This document shows positions 24,627 through 33,609 of a stretch of 45,158 nucleotides of DNA, piece by piece (position 1 is the stretch's first letter; every line of letters begins with the position of its first letter). The translations under genes were made by a program, and so were the position numbers. Under the pieces are notes generated by a model. It did not search any database, was not told the origin of the DNA, and was given only the letters and a program-made list of their open reading frames with translations. This DNA comes from Deltaproteobacteria bacterium RBG_16_49_23 (GTDB taxonomy: Bacteria; Desulfobacterota; BSN033; UBA1163), in contig MGQQ01000114.1 in assembly GCA_001798855.1 (NCBI GenBank), positions 1 through 45,158 of the forward strand. Direction: 5' to 3'.

Positions 24627-25781
24627 CTATTTTTTCAGCCCCAGCCACAAAATATCTCCTTCGGGTTGAGGATGCTCTACCGTATATTGAACCGCCTCTT
24701 CAATCAACGCCGGAGTAATATCCCTTCCACCCAATCCAGAGACGAATCCAAAAACCTGAGGTCTCTCCTCTCGAGAATACAAAGAAGCCCTTAACTCCTG
24801 CGCAAAGATGCCGCCCACTCCGGCGGAAAGATTCCGGTCGATGACGGCGATCTTCTTTGCTCCCTGAATCACTTCACAAATCTCTTCGGAGGGAAAGGGT
24901 CGAAATCTCTTGATCTTGATTCCAGCAACGCTTAAACCTTTCTCCATCAACTTCTTAATCACGATCCTCGAAGTACTGGTCACTGTACCGGAGGTCATCA
25001 AGAGAAGCTCGGCTTCTTTCTTTCCATATCTCTCGATGGCGCCATAACTACGACCAAAACGAGAGCGGAATTCATCATCCACCTTCTTTGCAACCTCTGG
25101 AACCTCCTCCATGGCCTTCTGGACCTTGTACCGAAACTCTAAAAAATAATCAGGAGTGGTGATTACGGAATAGGATCTGGGTTCCTGGGTGTCGATGGGA
25201 TAATCCGGACAGAAAGGCGGCAAGAGGGAGTCCGCCTCCTCGATGCTTGGGATTTCAACAGGCTCAGCAGTATGGGAAAGAACAAAAGCATCGAGGACAA
25301 CCATCACAGGAAGTCTCACCGTTTCTGCGATCAGGTAAGCCTGAAGAATGGTATCCAGGACTTCCTGGTTATTTTCGCAATAGAGTTGGATCCATCCCGT
25401 ATCCCGCTGAGAGACCGAATCGCTCTGATCGCCCCATATATTCCAAGGCGGACCAATGGCCCGGTTGACATTGACCAGGACAATGGGTAGCCTTGCGCCC
25501 GAGGCCCAGTGGAGCATCTCATGCATATAGGCCAACCCGTGAGAAGAGGTGGCTGTAAAGGTTCTCACGCCTCCGGTCGAGGCTCCAATGAGGGCGGCCA
25601 TGGCAGAATGCTCCGACTCCACCTTCAGGAATCTCGTCTTGAGGCGGCCGCTTGCGATGAGCTCCGAGAGTTCTTCCACGATGGTTGTCTGCGGAGTGAT
25701 GGGATAGGCGGAGACCACATCCACACGGCTCAAAATAACCCCATAAGCCACAGCCTGATTTCCTGTGATGACCCTCCTCAT
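24627..25781 (-). CDS. porA: 2-oxoacid:ferredoxin oxidoreductase alpha subunit
   Basis: The 384-residue protein has the POR alpha N-terminal domain: GNQAVAYGVILSRVDVVSAYPITPQTTIVEEL (about 7-38), ESEHSAMAALIGAS (about 55-68) and TATSSHGLAYMHEML. A C-terminal transketolase-like domain ends in AVIDRNLSAGVGGIF and EVIQGAKK. It pairs with the beta subunit to form the TPP active site. It overlaps the upstream GltD-type gene by 4 bases (ATGA), so translation is coupled. Length is normal. Confidence 0.95.
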   Translation of the reverse strand: MRRVITGNQAVAYGVILSRVDVVSAYPITPQTTIVEELSELIASGRLKTRFLKVESEHSAMAALIGASTGGVRTFTATSSHGLAYMHEMLHWASGARLPIVLVNVNRAIGPPWNIWGDQSDSVSQRDTGWIQLYCENNQEVLDTILQAYLIAETVRLPVMVVLDAFVLSHTAEPVEIPSIEEADSLLPPFCPDYPIDTQEPRSYSVITTPDYFLEFRYKVQKAMEEVPEVAKKVDDEFRSRFGRSYGAIERYGKKEAELLLMTSGTVTSTSRIVIKKLMEKGLSVAGIKIKRFRPFPSEEICEVIQGAKKIAVIDRNLSAGVGGIFAQELRASLYSREERPQVFGFVSGLGGRDITPALIEEAVQYTVEHPQPEGDILWLGLKK

Positions 25782-27523
25782 TTAGCCTCCTCCTTTAAAG
25801 AGATGGCTCCCCGGGGACATTCGGTGAAACAGATGCCGCATCCCTTACAGTAATCGTAATCCACTTGATGGGAAAAAAGCTCTTCTCTTTTTAAAATTGA
25901 ACCATCCGGGCAGAAGACATAACAGTTCTCACACTCATTACATGTCCCGCAGCCGAAACAACGCTCCGCCTCCTCCAGGGCAACTCCTTCGGAAAGAGTC
26001 GAGGATACCTCGTTAAATCCTTTGATCCTTTCCTTAACAGCGCTCTTCGATTCTCCCTGCCTTTTCGCAGGCTCGAAGTAGTCCATATTCAATTCTTCGA
26101 AGGTGACCACATGGGGATTCCTCAATCTCTCTCCGGGATGGAGATATCCGAAGATGGAAAGGGACGGACCTTCTCCGATGAGATGTTGAATAATCACCTC
26201 CTCCGCATCTTTTCCCTGCAGAAAAGCATCGATGGCCATGGCCGCCTTTTTGCCGGAACCAATCGCGTGGGCTACGGTCCGCTGGTTAGAGGCGAGGTCT
26301 CCTCCGGCAAAGACCCCTTTGATCCCCGTGCTTCCATCTCTTCGTGTAAGAACGATCCCCTCTCTCTTCTCCGCCCCTTCCGGAAGGAAGGAAGCCCCGA
26401 TCTCCTCTCCTGCCGCGATGACCACATAATCTGCATCAATAAAGAGATTGGAATGGGGAATGGGCACCGGTCTTCTCCGACCACTCTCATCCTTCTCACT
26501 CAGTTCCATTCGTAAACATTCTAACCGTTTCGGGCCATCCTTCTGTCCAACCCGGATCGGATTGACCAGATACCTTATTTTCACTCCCTCCTCAAGAGCT
26601 TCCAGGATCTCATCTTCAAAAGCAGGCATCTCCTCCCTTGAGCGACGATAGAGAATGGTTGCCTTCTTCCCCAGCCGGATAACGGATCGGGCAACATCGA
26701 TGGCAGTATTTCCTCCGCCGATGATAGCAATCTTTTCACCCATCTTTATCCGCTTGCTCAGGTTCATCTTTTTCAGCAGATCGAGGCCGCTCAGGACACC
26801 CTTCTCTTTTTCTCCCTGGATATGGAGGCCCCTGCTCCGGTGTGCTCCTGTGCTAAGGAAGATCGCTTGATAATCCTTTAAGTCCTCTAATTTTAAATGC
26901 TCACCCAGAGAGATTCCCGTCCGGATCTCCACTCCCAATGCCTCGATATTTGAAAGTTCCCTGTCCAAAACATCCCTGGGCAATCGGTAAGACGGAATGC
27001 CCATCCTGAGCATACCGCCTGCAAGGGGGAAGGATTCAAAGACCGTCACATCATACCGGAGCCTTGCAAGATGATAGGCGGAGCTCATCCCGGCCGGCCC
27101 GGAGCCGATAATTGCAACCTTCTCCTTTCTTTTCTCTCCGGCCTTTCCTGTCTTCTTGCTCAGGCGAGGGGCAAAGTCCGCCACAAACCTCTCAAGGGCA
27201 TGAATCGCAATGGGCTCATCAAACGATCCCCGGTTGCACTTCGACTCGCAGGGATGGAAACAGACCCTGCCACAGACTCCGGGAAACGGGTTCTCCTCCC
27301 TGATCAGATTCCATGCCCCCTCCCAATCGCCCTTTGCCGTCTTCAGGATGAAGCCGCTGATATCATTTCCTGCCGGACAGGCAGCGCTGCAAGGCGGGGT
27401 CTTCTCCTCATAGAAAGGGCGTTGAGTTCTCCATGCCCCCGTTTTGTTCCATTCCATATCCCCCAGCGAAACGGAAATCATGGGCATCTCGGATTCACGC
27501 TTGAAAGTGATCTGCTTTCCCAT
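25778..27523 (-). CDS. GltD-like flavoprotein fused to a 2x[4Fe-4S] ferredoxin (POR delta-type) domain
   Basis: The 581-residue protein begins with a cysteine-rich segment (CSAAC at 45-49, CGRVC at 84-88, CESKC near 92-96), as in dihydropyrimidine dehydrogenase and glutamate synthase small subunits. An FAD site IIGSGPAGMSS (138-148) and a second dinucleotide site IIGGGNTAIDVARS (267-280) follow. The C-terminal 60 residues have two ferredoxin motifs (CFGCGTCNECENC and CKGCGICFTECP), like the POR delta subunit. It would link NAD(P)H to the POR iron-sulfur chain. It sits between gamma and alpha, in the position of porD. The GltD-like domain is not evidence of glutamate synthase here, as no large subunit is near. 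GGAGGG precedes ATG 27523. Confidence 0.88.
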   Translation of the reverse strand: MGKQITFKRESEMPMISVSLGDMEWNKTGAWRTQRPFYEEKTPPCSAACPAGNDISGFILKTAKGDWEGAWNLIREENPFPGVCGRVCFHPCESKCNRGSFDEPIAIHALERFVADFAPRLSKKTGKAGEKRKEKVAIIGSGPAGMSSAYHLARLRYDVTVFESFPLAGGMLRMGIPSYRLPRDVLDRELSNIEALGVEIRTGISLGEHLKLEDLKDYQAIFLSTGAHRSRGLHIQGEKEKGVLSGLDLLKKMNLSKRIKMGEKIAIIGGGNTAIDVARSVIRLGKKATILYRRSREEMPAFEDEILEALEEGVKIRYLVNPIRVGQKDGPKRLECLRMELSEKDESGRRRPVPIPHSNLFIDADYVVIAAGEEIGASFLPEGAEKREGIVLTRRDGSTGIKGVFAGGDLASNQRTVAHAIGSGKKAAMAIDAFLQGKDAEEVIIQHLIGEGPSLSIFGYLHPGERLRNPHVVTFEELNMDYFEPAKRQGESKSAVKERIKGFNEVSSTLSEGVALEEAERCFGCGTCNECENCYVFCPDGSILKREELFSHQVDYDYCKGCGICFTECPRGAISLKEEAK

Positions 27524-27529
27524 TTAAAA

Positions 27530-27672
27530 GTCCCTCCCCCTCACCCTTCCCCTCTCCCCCCAGGGGAGAAGGGAAAACAGATAAAAAATCCAATTAAAAA
27601 TCCCCTCCCTCTTGATGGGGGAGGGTGAGCCTGCCCGCCGAACAAGTTTTTCGGCAGGCGGGGGTGGGGGTG
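27530..27672 (+). repeat. CT-rich palindromic repeats between porG and the GltD-like gene
   Basis: Three hairpins: CCCTTCCCCTCTCCCC with its inverse, CCCCTCCCTC/GGGGGAGGG, and GCCTGCCCGCCGAA/TTCGGCAGGC. The words recur at 31317-31392. They interrupt the minus-strand operon yet leave the ribosome binding site of the next gene intact. Confidence 0.65.
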
Positions 27673-27679
27673 AAATATT

Positions 27680-28228
27680 TTAATACTTCACTTCATTATA
27701 GGCTTCTCTTGCCGCCTTGGCATTTTCATTCTTCTTCCCCGGAACTTCTTCACGGATCGACAGGGCAATGGAATCAACTCCCACCAGCCCACTCACCTTT
27801 GAGAAGGCCCCTAAGATGGCTGTATTGACGATCGGGTTTGTCCTCGATCCCAGACCATTCCGGATGGCAATGGAGGTGGCATCTATCGTGGCAATTCGAT
27901 AACCCTTCAATGTCTGAAAGGTTTTAGGAGGATGAGCTGAATTGATCAGAACCCATCCGTTCGGTTTCAGGCCGGAGGTGACATCCACTGCCGCTATCAG
28001 GGTGGGATCTAAAACGATGATGTGATCGGGTTCATAGATGTTGACCCTCAACTGAATCGGTTCGGGATCAACCCTCAGGAAAGCCATCACAGGAGCGCCC
28101 CTCCTCTCAACCCCGAAGGCCGGGAAAGACTGGACATAGAGCCCTTCATGGAAAAAGGCAACAGCAAGCACTTTGGACGCCACCACCGCTCCCTGCCCCC
28201 CCCTTCCATGAAATCGAATTTCGATCAT
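27680..28228 (-). CDS. porG: 2-oxoacid:ferredoxin oxidoreductase gamma subunit
   Basis: The 182-residue protein has the gamma-subunit opening [21 protein letters not shown] (residues 2-22), then [19 protein letters not shown] (about 34-52) and [15 protein letters not shown] (about 139-153), the conserved CoA-contacting regions. Starting at ATG 28228, with GGAGAAGG upstream, matches the family; a TTG at 28240 would put the ribosome binding site inside the gene. It is the first gene of the operon and is read from the promoter at 28254-28282. Confidence 0.93.
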
Positions 28229-28253
28229 CTCCTTCTCCAATACCTTTAATTAA

Positions 28254-28282
28254 TCTATAATATATCTGTTTTCGGGGGACAA
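28254..28282 (-). promoter_or_regulatory. Candidate promoter of the POR operon
   Basis: On the minus strand TTGTCC (28282-28277), a 17-base spacer and TATAGA (28259-28254) form a reasonable promoter about 25 bases before porG. The gene panE diverges from the same 160-base region, but no equally good plus-strand promoter was found. Confidence 0.45.
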
Positions 28283-28401
28283 GAGAAAAATTTTAAGAAA
28301 GAAGAAGTGGCCCCCAACGCATCAAATGGGTTGATTTTTGCTTTGTGCTGTGTTAGTTTTTCAATCTATTCTCGCCTGCATAGCACGGAAAATAGGAAGA
28401 A

Positions 28402-29316
28402 ATGAAGACAGTAATCATCGGTGCCGGAGCCATGGGAAGTCTTTTCGGAGGGCTCCTCACTCTATCGGGAGAGGAGGTCTGGTTGGTCGACATCTGGAAA
28501 GAACACATAGATGCCATTCGCTTAAAAGGTCTTGCCATTGAGGAGAAGGGAAAAACCCTGAACATTTCGATTAAGGCTACCACCGATGTCCGATCCATAG
28601 GAAAAGCCGACCTTGTCCTTTATTTCGTAAAGACTTATCATTCTGAAAAAGCAGTTTCAGACTCCTTGGTTCTTGAAAAAGAAGACACCCTCTTTCTCAC
28701 CCTCCAAAACGGCCTTGGAAATGAGGAGACGATTTGTAAGCAGGTGGATCGCAAAAAAGTGGCATTAGGGGTCACCGGTCATGGAGCCACTCTATTGGGA
28801 CCAGGTTATATTCGCCATGCGGGATGGGGAAAAACCTATGTGGGTGAAATAGATGGAAGAATTGCGGATCGAATGAATAAAGTCGCCCAAATGTTTATTA
28901 AATCCGGAATCGAGACAAAAGTCTCCCCTCGTATCCATGACCTTATCTGGGAGAAACTGTTCGTCAATGCGGGTCTCAATGCCCTGGCAGGCATTACCGG
29001 ATTAAGGAACGGGCAAATCCTGGATTTTCCAGAGACATTGAGATTGATGGAAGCCCTTGTCAATGAAGCCATAGAAGTTGCCGGAAAAAAAGGGATTCGG
29101 ATCGAAGGAAACCCAATCGATAGAGTGAAGGCAGTGATTGAGGCGACCCGGGAGAATCGCTGTTCCATGGGACAGGATCTCGACCGCAAACGGAGGACTG
29201 AAATCGATGCCATCAATGGGGCAGTGGTGAGAGAGGCAGAACGTCTTGGAATCCCTGTGCACTATAACCGGATGATCACGGACTTAGTCAAGGTAATAGA
29301 AAAAACTTTCATATAG
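28402..29316 (+). CDS. panE: Ketopantoate reductase
   Basis: PanE reduces 2-dehydropantoate to pantoate with NADPH in pantothenate and CoA synthesis. The 304-residue protein has the GAGAMGSLFGG nucleotide-binding loop (7-17), a segment with the Lys of VKTYHSEKA (about 75-83), LQNGLGNEE (about 103-111) and WEKLFVNAGLNALAGI (about 187-202), typical of the family. AGGAAG precedes the ATG. panB follows after 107 bases, so the two steps from ketoisovalerate to pantoate are adjacent, though in the reverse of pathway order. Confidence 0.93.
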   Translation: MKTVIIGAGAMGSLFGGLLTLSGEEVWLVDIWKEHIDAIRLKGLAIEEKGKTLNISIKATTDVRSIGKADLVLYFVKTYHSEKAVSDSLVLEKEDTLFLTLQNGLGNEETICKQVDRKKVALGVTGHGATLLGPGYIRHAGWGKTYVGEIDGRIADRMNKVAQMFIKSGIETKVSPRIHDLIWEKLFVNAGLNALAGITGLRNGQILDFPETLRLMEALVNEAIEVAGKKGIRIEGNPIDRVKAVIEATRENRCSMGQDLDRKRRTEIDAINGAVVREAERLGIPVHYNRMITDLVKVIEKTFI

Positions 29317-29410
29317 CTCATGGCTGATAGCTGATAGCTGATTGCGGATGGCACATAGCCGATACCCAGGATTTCAAACTATAAGCCATTAGCCCTAAGC
29401 TATTCGCTAA
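29317..29410 (+). repeat. Short repeats between panE and panB
   Basis: AGCTGATAGCTGAT direct repeats on the left are loosely mirrored by AGCCATTAGCCCTAAGCTA on the right. There is no gene; panB has its own strong ribosome binding site (AGGAGG near 29413-29418). Confidence 0.4.
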
Positions 29411-29423
29411 TTAGGAGGAACGA

Positions 29424-30263
29424 ATGGACCGTAAAAAAATCACACCTGTTGATATTCAGACGATGAAGAATGAGGGAAAGAAGATCACCATGCTCACCGC
29501 CTATGACTATCCCATGGCCTTGCTCGAAGACCGTGCTGGGATTGATATCATTCTGGTAGGGGATTCGGGTGGAATGACGGTCCTGGGCTATGACAACACC
29601 CTTCCGGTGACGATGGACGAGATGATCCAGCTCACCAAAGCAGTGACACGGGGGGCAAAATATGCGCTCATCATCGGCGATATGCCCTTTATGTCCTATA
29701 ATACTTCGGAACGCGACGCCATCATCAATGCCGGTCGGTTTATGAAGGAAGGGAAGGCTGATGCTGTCAAGCTCGAAGGGGGCGCCAGCGTCAAGGAGAT
29801 TGTGAGAGCCATCGTGAGGGCAGGCATTCCGGTCATGGGTCATATCGGATTGACTCCTCAGACCATCTCCATGCTCGGAGGATTCAAGGTTCAGGGGAAA
29901 GATGCACAGGCCGCCCAGAAGATTATTGACGATGCCCTGTCGCTCGAAGACGCAGGAGCCTTTGCGGTTCTCCTCGAAGCGATTCCTGCTCCGATTGCAA
30001 AGAGGATCACCGAACGCCTGAAAATCCCTACCGTTGGCATTGGCGGGGGCATCCACTGCGATGGCCAGGTGCTCGTCGTGCATGATATGCTGGGTCTCTT
30101 CGATCGGTTCACACCCAAATTTGCCAAGCGATACGTCAATCTGAGCGAACTGATGCTAAAGGCTTTTGAGGCATACCGGGAGGATGTGTTGAAGGGAGCC
30201 TTTCCAACAGACCAGCACAGTTTCCACATCGATGAGAAAGAGTTGAGTAAAATGAAAGGTTGA
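29424..30263 (+). CDS. panB: 3-methyl-2-oxobutanoate hydroxymethyltransferase
   Basis: PanB transfers a hydroxymethyl group from methylene-THF to 2-oxoisovalerate to form ketopantoate. The 279-residue protein shows ITMLTAYDYPMALLED (near 21-36), the metal-binding VGDSGGMTVLGYDNTLPVTMDE (near 46-67), GHIGLTPQ (near 137-144) and the FAVLLEAIP segment with the catalytic Glu. GIGGGIHCDGQVLVVHDMLGL (near 199-219) is intact. The ribosome binding site is strong. Its product is the substrate of the upstream panE gene product; panC and panD are absent from the window. Confidence 0.96.
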   Translation: MDRKKITPVDIQTMKNEGKKITMLTAYDYPMALLEDRAGIDIILVGDSGGMTVLGYDNTLPVTMDEMIQLTKAVTRGAKYALIIGDMPFMSYNTSERDAIINAGRFMKEGKADAVKLEGGASVKEIVRAIVRAGIPVMGHIGLTPQTISMLGGFKVQGKDAQAAQKIIDDALSLEDAGAFAVLLEAIPAPIAKRITERLKIPTVGIGGGIHCDGQVLVVHDMLGLFDRFTPKFAKRYVNLSELMLKAFEAYREDVLKGAFPTDQHSFHIDEKELSKMKG

Positions 30264-30327
30264 GGTTAAGATTCAGAATGAGATATCGAAGGATGAACAC
30301 AAACTCATTAAAAGGAGGATAAAAACA

Positions 30328-31314
30328 ATGAGACGGACATTTACGATCGCTATGTTAGCCCTTTTTGTTTTGACCATGACCTGGGCCGGTTCGGGAATAT
30401 GCCAGGATAAACCCATTTCTTTAAAACTTGGGCATGCAGTTGCCGTGGAGCATCCCTATCATCTCGGCGCTGTGAAATTCGCCGAACTGGTGGCCCAGAG
30501 AACGAAAAACAAGGTGAAGATCGATGTTTATCCCTCGACCCAACTGGGGAATGAGCGGGATATGGTCGAAGGACTTCAGCTCGGGACGATCGATCTTGTT
30601 GTCACATCGACAGGTCCCTTGGGGGGATTCGTTCCAAAAATGTTTGTTGTCGATCTTCCTTTCCTTTTCCGGGACCGCGAACATGCCTATAAGGTGCTCG
30701 ACGGCCCCAACGGTAAAGATCTTCTCGACGCTTTCTCCGGAAAGGGCATCAAAGGTCTCGCCTTCTGGGAAAATGGATTCCGCCAGATCACAAACAATGT
30801 GAGACCCATTGAAAAGCCCGAGGATCTCAAGGGGATCAAAATCCGGACTATGGAGAATAAGGTCCACCTTGCTTCCTTCAAGGCCTTCGGCGCAAGTCCC
30901 GCTCCCATGGCATGGAGCGAAGTTTACACCGCCCTCCAGCAGAAGACGATCGATGCCCAGGAGAATCCCATTGCCATCATTTATCATCAAAAGATCGCTG
31001 AGGTTCAGAAATATCTTACCCTGACAGGCCACTTCTATTCTCCGACCCCTCTTCTCATAAGCCTGAAGGCTTTCAATGGACTTCCAAAAGATTTTCAGAA
31101 AATCTTCGAAGAGACAGCCATCGAGTGCGCCACCTATGAACGAAACCTGCTCCGCGACTCTGAAGCCAAACAGATCGCAGAGCTGAAAGCCAAGGGAATG
31201 CAGGTCACCACACCCAATAAGAAACTTTTCCAGGAGGCAGCCGCTTCTGTCTATAAGGAGTTTGAAGCTCAGTTTGGCAAAGAGACCATTGATAAAATCA
31301 TAGCCACGAGATAA
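30328..31314 (+). CDS. TRAP transporter substrate-binding protein (DctP family)
   Basis: The 328-residue protein has a Sec signal peptide (about 1-25, ending SGICQ before DKPIS) and the DctP fold: LKLGHAVAVEHPYHLGAVKFAELV (near 31-54), YPSTQLGNERDMVEGLQLGTIDL (near 70-92) and GIKIRTMENKVH (near 169-180), where the Arg usually grips a substrate carboxylate. It acts in the periplasm. A strong AGGAGG site precedes ATG 30328. It is the first gene of a three-gene TRAP set. The substrate is unknown; closeness to panB does not prove a ketoacid substrate. Confidence 0.94.
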   Translation: MRRTFTIAMLALFVLTMTWAGSGICQDKPISLKLGHAVAVEHPYHLGAVKFAELVAQRTKNKVKIDVYPSTQLGNERDMVEGLQLGTIDLVVTSTGPLGGFVPKMFVVDLPFLFRDREHAYKVLDGPNGKDLLDAFSGKGIKGLAFWENGFRQITNNVRPIEKPEDLKGIKIRTMENKVHLASFKAFGASPAPMAWSEVYTALQQKTIDAQENPIAIIYHQKIAEVQKYLTLTGHFYSPTPLLISLKAFNGLPKDFQKIFEETAIECATYERNLLRDSEAKQIAELKAKGMQVTTPNKKLFQEAAASVYKEFEAQFGKETIDKIIATR

Positions 31315-31316
31315 AC

Positions 31317-31392
31317 CTCTCCCCCTCTCCCTTTGATGCCTGCCTGCACGAAGCGTTTCGGCGAAGGCAGGGGAGAGGGCAGGGGTGAGGGT
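31317..31392 (+). repeat. CT/AG-rich hairpin repeat between dctP- and dctQ-type genes
   Basis: CCCTCTCCC...GCCTGCC pairs with GGCAGG...GAGAGGG (31324-31379). The same words occur at 27530-27672. A hairpin after the binding-protein gene could lower read-through into the membrane subunits, as is common in TRAP operons. Confidence 0.6.
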
Positions 31393-31399
31393 GGGATCG

Positions 31400-31909
31400 A
31401 TGAATGCCTTCCTCCGTGTCCTGACCAAGTTCGACAACCTTCTTGCTAAGACAGAGGCGGCTCTCCTGATCGGACTCGTTTCCGTCATGACCGTCATCGT
31501 CTTCATGCAGGTGGTCTATCGCTATGTGCTGGCCCAACCTCTCCATTGGTCAGAAGAAATGGCGCGCTATCTTTTTGTATGGCTCTCTATTCTCGGAGCG
31601 ACCCTTGGTTTACAAAAACGAGGACATTTCGGCCTTGACATCTTTTACCAGATGCTTCCGGATCGGGGAAGAAGGGCCCTTGAATTCGTCATCCATCTCT
31701 TAATGGGGACCGTCATTTTTGTCATTCTCGTTCAGGGAATCCTACTGGTTCAAAAGACGATCCCTCAAGAATCTCCGGCCATGGGGATTTCAATGGGTTG
31801 GGCCTATGCCTGCCTCCCGGTCGGGGCAGGACTGATGGCCATCCACCTACTTTTGATCTTTTTAAAAGATCGGAAGAATGGAAGGATGGATCGCTTAAAT
31901 CTTCAATGA
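31400..31909 (+). CDS. TRAP transporter small membrane subunit (DctQ family)
   Basis: The 169-residue protein has four membrane helices (about 20-42, 56-72, 90-110 and 130-153) and the DctQ signature HWSEEMARYLFVWLSILGA (near 49-67). It pairs with DctM in the inner membrane. ATG 31400 is preferred to an upstream in-frame start at 31385 that lies at the edge of the repeat. Length is normal for the family. Confidence 0.9.
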   Translation: MNAFLRVLTKFDNLLAKTEAALLIGLVSVMTVIVFMQVVYRYVLAQPLHWSEEMARYLFVWLSILGATLGLQKRGHFGLDIFYQMLPDRGRRALEFVIHLLMGTVIFVILVQGILLVQKTIPQESPAMGISMGWAYACLPVGAGLMAIHLLLIFLKDRKNGRMDRLNLQ

Positions 31910-31911
31910 CC

Positions 31912-32014
31912 AATAATCAATTTTCAGTTCTCAATGACCATTGATTATTGATTATTGCCAATTGATGATTGAATAACCCAATATTCCATTGTTCCAGTAT
32001 TCCAATATTCCAAT
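31912..32014 (+). repeat. A/T-rich short repeats between dctQ- and dctM-type genes
   Basis: CCATTGATTATTGATTATTGCCA-like words and TATTCCATTGTTCCAGTATTCC-like words fill the gap. The second set matches an arm of the repeat at 2626-2698. There is no gene. Confidence 0.45.
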
Positions 32015-32032
32015 TGCAGTACGGAGTTCGAG

Positions 32033-33310
32033 ATGGGTCTCATTCTCAGTCTGGCTTTCCTCGGTTTTGTCGTCATTAATGTTCCCATTGCCTTCAGTAT
32101 GGGACTGGCCTCGATCTTTGGCCTTCTTCTAAAAGGAAATATTCCTTTCGTCATCATCCCCCAGAAGATCTTCACCGGCTCTGATTCCTTTCCCCTTCTT
32201 GCGGTCCCCTTCTTCATCCTTGCCGGGGCATTGATGGACACGGGTGGAATCTCACTCAGGCTTGTCCATTTAGCCCATTCGCTGGTCGGTCACTTCAGAA
32301 ATGGTCTGGGGATGGTATCCATTGTTTCGGAGATATTCTTCTCTGGAATCTCCGGCTCCACGGCAGCCGATACGGCGGCCATCGGTTCGATCATGATACC
32401 GGCGATGAATCAGGCAGGCTATTCGCCGGCCCGTTCCACAGCCATCGTCTGTGCCGCTTGCGGAATGGGCATCCTGGTCCCTCCCTGTATTGCCATGGTG
32501 GTCTATGGAGGTATCGCCAATGCTTCCATAGGCGCCCTCTTTGCCGGAGGATTCCTCCCGGCTCTTGTCATGGCCTCTGCGTTGATGATCCAACTTAACA
32601 TTCAGGCACGCCGAGCAGGTGTCGCACCAGGCCAATGGGCGGGAATCAAACCTCTCGGTAAGGCTTTTAAAGAATCTCTGCTTGCCCTCTTTATGCCCAT
32701 CATCATCTTCGGTGGTATTCTTGGCGGCATCTGCACGCCTACAGAAGCAGCGGTTCTTGCGGTCGCTTATGGTTTGATCATCAGCATGCTCATTTATCGA
32801 GAAATCGATCTTAAGAAGCTCGGAGAAATCCTTTTAGAATCAGGCATTGTCACGGGCAAGGTGATGATTATGGTTGGAATGGCGTCTGTCTTTGCCTGGA
32901 TTCTTACGCGGGAACAGGTCCCACAGGCCCTTGCGGCGTTCATTCACTCTCTTGGAGGGGGAAAGATTCTCTTCCTCCTCATCATCAATATTGCTTTTCT
33001 CTTTTTAGGCGCTGTTCTCGAAGGAGTTCCCGCCCTCATCATGACCGTTCCCATTCTCCTTCCCATTGCCACACAATTTGGCGTTGATCCGGTTCACTTT
33101 GGAATAGTCCTCATTGCCAATATGGGAATCGGCCTCTTTCTCCCGCCGGTTGGACTCGGAGTCTTCATCGGATGCAGTATCAGCAAGATTACCGTCTCCC
33201 AGGTGGCCAGACCGCTTCTCCCCTATCTTGCAGTCAACTTCGCCACTGTCCTTTTGATCACCTACTGGCCAGGGTTAACGATGGCTATTCCCGGTCTTCT
33301 CTTTAAATAG
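32033..33310 (+). CDS. TRAP transporter large membrane subunit (DctM family)
   Basis: The 425-residue protein has about 12 hydrophobic segments and the DctM hallmarks GISGSTAADTAAIGSIMIPAM (near 103-123) and the second-half repeat GAVLEGVPALIMTVPILLPIA (near 327-347). It is the Na+-driven transport channel. A GGAG site lies upstream of ATG 32033. It completes the DctPQM set. The order P-Q-M in separate genes is standard; no fusion is seen. Confidence 0.94.
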   Translation: MGLILSLAFLGFVVINVPIAFSMGLASIFGLLLKGNIPFVIIPQKIFTGSDSFPLLAVPFFILAGALMDTGGISLRLVHLAHSLVGHFRNGLGMVSIVSEIFFSGISGSTAADTAAIGSIMIPAMNQAGYSPARSTAIVCAACGMGILVPPCIAMVVYGGIANASIGALFAGGFLPALVMASALMIQLNIQARRAGVAPGQWAGIKPLGKAFKESLLALFMPIIIFGGILGGICTPTEAAVLAVAYGLIISMLIYREIDLKKLGEILLESGIVTGKVMIMVGMASVFAWILTREQVPQALAAFIHSLGGGKILFLLIINIAFLFLGAVLEGVPALIMTVPILLPIATQFGVDPVHFGIVLIANMGIGLFLPPVGLGVFIGCSISKITVSQVARPLLPYLAVNFATVLLITYWPGLTMAIPGLLFK

Positions 33311-33316
33311 AAAAAC

Positions 33317-33548
33317 GGCCGTAACCCCTTATGGGATAATATTTGACCCAAAAGGGTTGGGAGGTTCTCCCTGCAAAACCTTGTATAGCGGTCATATAAG
33401 TAATCCAAATTGGCCATTCCGCCTGTTGCATTGTGATTTTTGGAAGCGAACCTACGCAGTTCTACGGATAAAGGTTTCGCTTCAAGGTTTTCCCGGAAGA
33501 ACCTCCCGACCCTTTTGGTTCTCTTTAGCTGAGGGATTACAGACGGCC
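33317..33548 (+). mobile_element. Fold-back element with approximately 66-bp inverted arms
   Basis: The left arm (33317-33383) and right arm (33483-33548) are imperfect inverses: GGCCGTAACCCCTTA against ACGGCC with CTGAGGGATTAC, then AAAAGGGTTGGGAGGTTCT against AGAACCTCCCGACCCTTTT, and CAAAACCTTG against CAAGGTTTT. The 99-base loop has its own hairpin (AAGCGAACCT/AGGTTTCGCTT, near 33446-33484). The ends resemble those of the element at 7522-7780. There is no ORF inside with any family resemblance. Confidence 0.65.
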
Positions 33549-33559
33549 TTATTTTAAAC

Positions 33560-33588
33560 TTGAAATTAAACGAGGATTGGGATAATTT
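33560..33588 (+). promoter_or_regulatory. Promoter of the Lrp-ligand-domain gene
   Basis: TTGAAA (33560-33565), a 17-base spacer and TAATTT (33583-33588) lie just beyond the fold-back element and 22 bases before the start codon. A very strong AAAGGAGGT ribosome binding site follows. Confidence 0.5.
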
Positions 33589-33609
33589 ATCTTCAAAGGA
33601 GGTGGTCGT

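Noticed and set aside
25778-27523. Glutamate synthase small subunit
   Set aside because: No large subunit nearby; the fused ferredoxin domain and the position inside the POR operon fit a POR-linked role better.
31400-33310. TRAP transporter assigned to pantoate or ketoisovalerate because it follows panB
   Set aside because: Adjacency alone is weak and repeats separate the units; no substrate-specific residues could be judged.
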